From: Prevotella melaninogenica
GTDB lineage: Bacteria; Bacteroidota; Bacteroidia; Bacteroidales; Bacteroidaceae
DNA length: 64,000 bases
Direction: 5' to 3'
Assembly: GCF_018127965.1 (NCBI RefSeq)
Contig: NZ_CP072350.1
Coordinates: 868,001 to 932,000 of the forward strand
This document shows positions 58,547-64,000 of the stretch, piece after piece (positions within the stretch are counted from its first letter, which is position 1; each line of letters opens with the position of its first letter). The position numbers and the translations under genes are program-made. The notes under the pieces were generated by a model. It had not been told where the DNA came from, searched no databases, and saw nothing but the letters and a program-made list of their open reading frames with translations.

Positions 58547-61324
58547 ATGAAAGTAATAAAGCTCATAGCTCTATTGTTATTGTTGTCGATAGGGCAATTT
58601 TTAAGAGCTCAAGGAACATCAAAAACAACAGAAAGTCATATTGTTAACATCGTTGTTACCGATAAAAATACGAAAGAAAGTGTGATTATGGCTAACTGTT
58701 CGCTTGATCCATTAGGTTCTTTTAATGTAACGGATATCGACGGAAAAGCAGTATTCCAAAAAGTTCCAGCAGGCACGTTTACGCTGAAAGTTAGTTATGT
58801 GGGTTATGAAACCTATACAACTACGCTCAAAGTAGAGAAAGATATAACAGTTAATGTTCAGCTTGTTCCTACCTCTTTAGCATTAAAGGAGGTTGTTGTG
58901 ACGGCAAAGCAGAATGCATCGGGTGCTTCCACGTCTTCTATTATTGGGCGTCAGGCAATCGATCACTTACAGGCTTCGTCATTGGCTGACATCATGCAGC
59001 TCATTCCTGGTAAAGAGATGGGTAATGTAGACATGACTCAGAAGTCTAATCTACAGCTCCGTACGCTACGAAATAATAATACAAGTGCCTTTGGTTCAAG
59101 CATTGTTGTTGATGGTGTTCCTATCTCTAATAATGGATTGTTGACACAAGGACAATTCTCATCTACGGCTTTTACAGGTACAGATTTGCGTCAGATAGCT
59201 GCCGATAACATTGATAATGTAGAGGTAATACGTGGTATTCCTTCTGCAGAGTATGGCGATTTGACAAGCGGTCTTGTAGTTGTTCATTCCAAGGTGGGTG
59301 TAACTCCATGGCAGATAAAGGCAAAGGTGAATCCAGCTATGACAAATGCTTCGTTGACAAAGGGATTCTCTTTGAACAAAGCAGGTATAATGAATGTAAA
59401 CTTAGACTATGCTAAGGCTTGGGGCGATCCACGTCAGAAGACACGCAGTTATGACCGTTATACTTTCAATTTGGGGTATAGTTATGATCTTAGTAAGCGT
59501 TGGCATACTGAGACAAAACTCCGTTTTTTGTCTTCACAGGACTGGTCGGGCAAGGACCCTGATGCTATTCAAGATGGTACGGAAACCAAGAATAAGACTA
59601 TAACGGTTGGTCTGACGCATAATGGTCGTATCTCTGTTGATAAGCTTTTTATGCGTTCGCTCAATTATACATTAGGTCTTAGCTATGGAGAGACAGACAA
59701 TGTACAAACAGCTTTTGTACCTGTTAGCACAGGTCTACTTCCTATCTTGACATCTAAAGAGACAGGTTATTTTAACGTACCTTGGAAGACACAGTCTTAT
59801 AAGGCTACTGGTAGAACAGAGAGCAGACCCGGTAATCTGTTTGCAAAGATTAATGATACCTTCTTTTTCAAAGCCGGTAAGACGCGTCAGAACTTTAAAG
59901 TTGGTGTGGAATACCGCTATGATTGGAATAGTGGAAAGGGCTATTATAACGACAATGATTTGTTACCACTACAACCAAATAGCAATGGTCGTCCACGTGC
60001 CTTCAATGATGTGCCAGGCTTACATCAGATAGCTGCATATGCAGAGGATAACTTCTTGTGGAATATTAATAAGATTAACAGACTGCGTGCGAACCTTGGA
60101 CTTCGCTTTACAGCCATGCAACCTTTCAGTAATGTTGCTACAACAGCACTCTCCCCACGTCTTAATCTTTCATTAAGCGTTACCCCTTGGCTTGATATTC
60201 GTGGTGGAATTGGTATGAATTCTAAGACTCCAGGCTTGGCATACCTCTATCCTGATACGAAGTATGATGACCGTGTGGCTGCTAACTATTTCCCACAGAC
60301 TGACCCTGCAGCACAGTTGCTGGTCTATCATACGCAGGCTTATAAGGTAGATTACTCTAAGAACTTGAAGAATGCAACAACTACTAAAGTCGAGTTGGGC
60401 GTAGACTTCAAACTGAAAGGTGGTCGTCGTCTGAGTATTCTTGCTTATCGTGACCGCACACCGAATGGTTTTGAATCCTTAGGTGAGTTCTTTGTCTATC
60501 CTTATAGTATCTTTACGCAGGCGCAGGGACTGAATATAACACCGGGACAGGCTACAACAATTGATTATACCAATCCTTATCGTACCTTTAATGGCTATAT
60601 GACAACGGGTGCAGTTGGTAATACAAACACCTCTATTAATAAGGGTTTAGAGTTTGATTTTGAACTTGGCGAGATTCGTCCTTTGCATACATCACTCTTC
60701 TTTAGTGGTGCTTATTCTGAGACAAAGACCTACTCAACAGGTCGCAATACAGAAGCTGTAAAGGCAGCATTATTGCCAACTTCTTATTCAAGTTATAGTG
60801 TTACGCCATTTAGAGTAGTCTATCCTTCAGGACAAGATTACGAAAAGTATCGTCGTTTCCTCAATACATTGCGTGTTGTAACGAATATTCCAGCACTCAA
60901 GATGGTGGCCTCGTTCACGGCTCAGGCAATTTGGTATGACTGGCATACATCCTTTACAGCAAATAAGAATCCAATAGGTTACTTTGGTGCAGACCTTATT
61001 GAGCATCCTATAACAGCGGACATGATGTCAGGTTTCTTGGGTATGGATGGCCAATATTATGCGTCACGTCCAACAGGAATAGATGTTGTTGCAATTAATG
61101 ACCTTACTGTACGTGTCAGCGACAATAAGCCTTCAAAGTCGCCAGTAGAATGGAACTTGCAAGGAAGACTTACTAAACAGCTTAGTAACTTTGGTGGTCT
61201 TTCCCTTTATGTGAACAATATGATTTATTATGAGCCATACCTAACAGGCAACAACTCACTCACGTTAAGCCAGCGCAACACGGGTAAGTTTAGTTTTGGT
61301 GTAGAGCTTTATGTTAATTTGTAA
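58547..61324 (+). CDS. TonB-dependent outer-membrane receptor
   Basis: A 925-residue receptor with signal peptide (LIALLLLLSIGQFLRAQG), an N-terminal CarboxypepD_reg-like domain (about 28-110, NIVVTDKNTKESVIMANCSL), a plug domain (LADIMQLIPGKEMGN, NNTSAFGSSIVVDGVPISNN, VEVIRGIPSAEYGDLTSG) and a beta-barrel that ends in aromatic-hydrophobic GKFSFGVELYVNL. It takes up a ligand at the outer membrane with TonB energy. No SusD partner follows; instead a DUF4876 lipoprotein gene overlaps its end. The ligand is unknown. Confidence 0.92.
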   Translation: MKVIKLIALLLLLSIGQFLRAQGTSKTTESHIVNIVVTDKNTKESVIMANCSLDPLGSFNVTDIDGKAVFQKVPAGTFTLKVSYVGYETYTTTLKVEKDITVNVQLVPTSLALKEVVVTAKQNASGASTSSIIGRQAIDHLQASSLADIMQLIPGKEMGNVDMTQKSNLQLRTLRNNNTSAFGSSIVVDGVPISNNGLLTQGQFSSTAFTGTDLRQIAADNIDNVEVIRGIPSAEYGDLTSGLVVVHSKVGVTPWQIKAKVNPAMTNASLTKGFSLNKAGIMNVNLDYAKAWGDPRQKTRSYDRYTFNLGYSYDLSKRWHTETKLRFLSSQDWSGKDPDAIQDGTETKNKTITVGLTHNGRISVDKLFMRSLNYTLGLSYGETDNVQTAFVPVSTGLLPILTSKETGYFNVPWKTQSYKATGRTESRPGNLFAKINDTFFFKAGKTRQNFKVGVEYRYDWNSGKGYYNDNDLLPLQPNSNGRPRAFNDVPGLHQIAAYAEDNFLWNINKINRLRANLGLRFTAMQPFSNVATTALSPRLNLSLSVTPWLDIRGGIGMNSKTPGLAYLYPDTKYDDRVAANYFPQTDPAAQLLVYHTQAYKVDYSKNLKNATTTKVELGVDFKLKGGRRLSILAYRDRTPNGFESLGEFFVYPYSIFTQAQGLNITPGQATTIDYTNPYRTFNGYMTTGAVGNTNTSINKGLEFDFELGEIRPLHTSLFFSGAYSETKTYSTGRNTEAVKAALLPTSYSSYSVTPFRVVYPSGQDYEKYRRFLNTLRVVTNIPALKMVASFTAQAIWYDWHTSFTANKNPIGYFGADLIEHPITADMMSGFLGMDGQYYASRPTGIDVVAINDLTVRVSDNKPSKSPVEWNLQGRLTKQLSNFGGLSLYVNNMIYYEPYLTGNNSLTLSQRNTGKFSFGVELYVNL

Positions 61325-61328
61325 CGAT

Positions 61329-62528
61329 ATGAAAGCAATAAAGTATTTATTTTCAATCCTCACGATAGCTCTTGTTTTTAGTTCTTGTGTAGATTATTCG
61401 GATGCCTCAGAGGCTGTAACAGCTAAGGTACAGCTCCAACTTCCTGATGAGTTGAATGGTCATATGACATTAGAAGGGCATACCGTTTCACTTCAATTGA
61501 ATGGTGTTACCTATTCTGCACAGACTGATGCTGCGGGCGTAGCAACCTTCTCTAACATTGTTCCTGATGTCTATAACATTTCAACTTCATGGGATATAAC
61601 ATCGTCAGAGTATAATAGGATTATAGGAAGTAGCCAGGTTAATGATGGCGCAACAGTATCAGGTAGTTTGAATTCACAGCTTATCAATGGTTCAGAACCT
61701 TTGCTCCTCACGACCACTCTATCTGTAAAACGAGATATAGTCATCAGTAAGATATATGCTGCTGGCTCTAAAGACAATAATAATAAGCGCTATGTAGCAG
61801 GTCAGTATATTGAACTTTACAATCAATCTAACGATTCTGTAGATGTTGCTGGACTTTATATTGGACTGCTTGAGACGGATGTCCCACAGGCTTATACCCT
61901 CGAAAACCTCAAGACAAACTATGCTGATTCAGTCGTATTGGTTAAGCAAGTGTTCCGTATACCAACTGATAAGAGTTATAAGATAGCTCCAGGTGGAACT
62001 GTGCTCTTGGTGAATAGTGCTATTGATCATAGTCTTAACAGTCCGTTAGAGCATAGTCTTTTGAACGCAAACTTTGAAGCAAAGGACGTGAAAGGTAAGA
62101 TGTTAAACAATCCAGAGGTACCTGCTTTGCAGAATGTCTTTAATATCTATTCGGGCATTTCATACATGAATATACTCACAACAGGGCAAGGTGTAGTTAT
62201 ATTCCGTTCTTCTGCAGACATCAGTCAACTGAAACTTACTTATAAGTTTGGCAAGACAAGCGGTACACAGTATGGACTTCTACCAAAGCGTTATATCATT
62301 GATGGTGTTGATTTCCTTCGTCATAAGGCAACAGGAACGGATGTTGGTGAGAAGCGACTTTACAATGACATTGATGCTGGTTATATAAGTATTAATGCCA
62401 CAGCAGGTCTGTCGGGTGAGGTTGTTTATCGTAAGACAGCTTCTACAGCAGCAGGCGGACATAACATTCTCATGGATACAAATAATAGTACTAATGATTT
62501 TGAGGTGTCAACATCGGTTACTCCATAA
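61329..62528 (+). CDS. DUF4876 lipoprotein
   Basis: A 399-residue surface or periplasmic lipoprotein: signal LFSILTIALVFSSC with lipidated Cys20. An Ig-like or prealbumin-like domain follows (about 30-110, LNGVTYSAQTDAAGVATFSN), then the DUF4876 core (ISKIYAAGSKDNNNKRYVAG, QYIELYNQSNDSVDVAGLYI, FGKTSGTQYGLLPKRYIIDG), which has a lamin-tail-like character. It starts 4 bp after the TonB receptor stop and is read with it. In position it replaces the SusD-type lipoprotein and may serve as the receptor's binding partner; that is inference. Confidence 0.85.
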   Translation: MKAIKYLFSILTIALVFSSCVDYSDASEAVTAKVQLQLPDELNGHMTLEGHTVSLQLNGVTYSAQTDAAGVATFSNIVPDVYNISTSWDITSSEYNRIIGSSQVNDGATVSGSLNSQLINGSEPLLLTTTLSVKRDIVISKIYAAGSKDNNNKRYVAGQYIELYNQSNDSVDVAGLYIGLLETDVPQAYTLENLKTNYADSVVLVKQVFRIPTDKSYKIAPGGTVLLVNSAIDHSLNSPLEHSLLNANFEAKDVKGKMLNNPEVPALQNVFNIYSGISYMNILTTGQGVVIFRSSADISQLKLTYKFGKTSGTQYGLLPKRYIIDGVDFLRHKATGTDVGEKRLYNDIDAGYISINATAGLSGEVVYRKTASTAAGGHNILMDTNNSTNDFEVSTSVTP

Positions 62529-62579
62529 TATTAATTCCGTATGTCATCGTCAATCATTACTTATATTAACGATCAGTTT

Positions 62580-64000
62580 ATGAATACTTCACATATAGTT
62601 TTAGGCTTATCCAAGCTTGCACAATCCTCACTGCGAAGAGGCTGGGGGAGGCTTTTCTTATTGCTGTTTACGCTCCCTACAATGGCACAAACGCCTTCTG
62701 ACTCTCTTATGGATGAGGCTGAATATCGCTTTGCAAGTCTTACACAACTCTGGCATAATACAAACAACGCTTCAGGACTATCTCTTGATGATTCCTCAAA
62801 CAGAGGATTTGCATCCGTAGGATTCAGTCATCGAGGTGGTGACTATCATCGTGTGCAGGAAGGGGGAGCAATGAATAACCTGCAGTTCTTTACGGAACGT
62901 TATCAGAAAATAGGCAGATATCTTTACAGTTATGGTAAGGTAGATTTTAATCTTGGTCGTACAAAAGATCGTGCCTTTGCTGACCAATATCGCCCTTACA
63001 ACTCTAATCCTTACCAGTCGGGCAGTGCTATTGCTGGAAGTTACGACCATCAGAACTTTGATATTACGGCATCAGTGGGTACGGTTGGTTTCTCTGGATG
63101 GCGCTTCGGTATGCAGCTTAACTATCAGTTGGGCGACCTTTCCCGACTTCGTGACCCTCGTTCTCGTTCGCAACTTCTTGATTATCGACTGACACCAGCT
63201 GTTTCTTACACGATGGGAAACCATACACTCGGCTTGTCAGGTTACTATGATCGTCGTAAGGAGAAGATGGGTCCGTTGGTAACAGTACAGAGTGACGCTA
63301 CGTTGACCTATTACCTTCTCTCTGGTATGGAGAATGCAACTGGTACAATTGGTGGATATTCAAGTTTTAATCGTGAGTGGGTGAACCACCAATTAGGGAC
63401 AGAATTTGATTATGGATACCGTTCAGCACGCTTTCAGACATTGAATAGTTTTGGTATAAGTCGTGGTGAAGAGTATGCTTATGGTACTTATAAATATGAG
63501 CCAGGCAGATACTTTACTTACCGATACAACGCTCAATCACAAAATCGTTTGTACACGGGTACAATCTTACATCAAGCCGATTTCTGTCTGGATTGGCAGC
63601 AAAGCTATGCAAATGAATATCGTCAGCAGTTGATAATCAAGAATGATCCACAGATAGGAACGACTTCTTACACCTATGAGAAGCAATTAGAATTCCGCAA
63701 ACGCTATCAGGTTCGTACGTTCGACTTCGCTTTCCGCTATCGTGCTAACTTCATTAACACTACTTCAATAGCAGGGAGTCGATACTTGACATCTTCTATT
63801 AAAGGCTATACTGGCTTTTTAATTGATACGCATAAGGCAAGCAATCGTCATCTTTTGCCGCTATCATCGTCTGATTATAGCCGTGTGAACTTCCAATTAG
63901 AGCATGGTATCTCGCTGTTTAAGCAACGTCTTACAGCAGATGTAACTCTCGGTTATAGTCTTTCTACACGTGCTGACCTTGAATTGGCAGATGATACTTC
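62580..64000 (+). CDS. Outer-membrane beta-barrel protein (DUF6850-like), 3' end missing
   Basis: An open frame runs from ATG 62580 to the end of the window without a stop (473 codons visible). A signal peptide is likely (WGRLFLLLFTLPTMAQT). The rest is beta-barrel-like with alternating aromatic and polar residues (NLQFFTERYQKIGRYLYSYG, GWRFGMQLNYQLGDLSRLRD, YTMGNHTLGLSGYYDRRKE). As I recall, TonB receptor, DUF4876 lipoprotein and this barrel form a recurrent trio in Bacteroidota. An in-frame ATG at 62541 would lengthen the signal region. Function unknown. Confidence 0.8.
   Translation, partial: MNTSHIVLGLSKLAQSSLRRGWGRLFLLLFTLPTMAQTPSDSLMDEAEYRFASLTQLWHNTNNASGLSLDDSSNRGFASVGFSHRGGDYHRVQEGGAMNNLQFFTERYQKIGRYLYSYGKVDFNLGRTKDRAFADQYRPYNSNPYQSGSAIAGSYDHQNFDITASVGTVGFSGWRFGMQLNYQLGDLSRLRDPRSRSQLLDYRLTPAVSYTMGNHTLGLSGYYDRRKEKMGPLVTVQSDATLTYYLLSGMENATGTIGGYSSFNREWVNHQLGTEFDYGYRSARFQTLNSFGISRGEEYAYGTYKYEPGRYFTYRYNAQSQNRLYTGTILHQADFCLDWQQSYANEYRQQLIIKNDPQIGTTSYTYEKQLEFRKRYQVRTFDFAFRYRANFINTTSIAGSRYLTSSIKGYTGFLIDTHKASNRHLLPLSSSDYSRVNFQLEHGISLFKQRLTADVTLGYSLSTRADLELADDT

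Noticed and set aside
62617..62820. Short ORFs at 62.6-63.2 kb on both strands
   Set aside because: They are off-frame shadows of the large beta-barrel gene that starts at 62580 and leaves the window.
1..64000. Insertion sequences, prophage, tRNA or rRNA genes
   Set aside because: No transposase, integrase, phage structural gene, cloverleaf or rRNA segment was recognised on either strand.

Overview
The window looks like a chromosomal segment of a Bacteroidota species, most probably Prevotella or a close relative. The grounds are the many Bacteroidota-type promoters (-7 box TAnnTTTG, often with TTTG 19-20 bp upstream), weak use of Shine-Dalgarno sequences, the protein families present (DUF5686, DUF3160, DUF4876, EFR1-type ferredoxin, SusC-like TonB receptor, DUF5117-type metalloprotease) and moderate-to-low GC. 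It is mostly ordinary core genome. I saw no phage, insertion sequence, CRISPR array, rRNA or tRNA. The genus call rests on recall of families, not on a search.

Layout. 1-3072: 3' part of pheT and a YebC-family gene. 3760-5424: an acyl-CoA ligase. 5559-8212 (minus): an M6-type secreted protease behind an EFR1 flavodoxin/ferredoxin. 8336-12647: comEC, truA, a DMT transporter and dapA. 13175-14575 (minus): recF and a DciA-like DUF721 gene. 14875-16032: a TPR protein and ribH. 16463-21770: radA (minus), then a lipoprotein, a large TPR protein and an AlkD-like protein. 22196-22673: two tiny genes. 22843-27870 (minus): an acidic protein of unknown function, then a three-gene envelope operon (beta-propeller-like, DUF3160, CapA). 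28977-33953: an inositol-lipid cluster (nucleotidyltransferase/ATP-grasp fusion, CDP-alcohol phosphatidyltransferase, HAD phosphatase, myo-inositol-phosphate synthase). 34144-37307: a DUF5686 outer-membrane protein and crcB. 37853-40993: fabD and a GH13 enzyme fused to an AlaX-like tRNA-editing domain. 41457-43625 (minus): RNase G, a 29-residue COX24-like basic protein and HU. 43979-50579: panK, TrpB2, a Na+ symporter, glutathione peroxidase and a lipoprotein. 51489-54542: a BASS transporter, an SGNH hydrolase and a frameshifted EamA transporter. 54892-64000: cyclophilin, a zinc metalloprotease and an outer-membrane operon (TonB receptor, DUF4876 lipoprotein, beta-barrel protein) that runs off the end.

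The most striking structure is not coding. Twelve intergenic arrays, in three unrelated sequence classes, share one architecture: 22-bp units, usually four, each holding two oppositely oriented half-sites 11 bp apart. Family A has seven copies, all exactly 4 x 22 + 10 bp and each followed by a TTTGTAAC/GTTACAAA dyad. Family B has four copies built from CAC/GTG half-sites. Family C has one copy with an ACGTGA core. Two family A arrays lie inside a longer, about 563-bp, non-coding duplication in inverted orientation that flanks 45.5-50.7 kb. A highly folded 123-nt element downstream of yebC and two promoter-to-terminator non-coding units are further unexplained structures.
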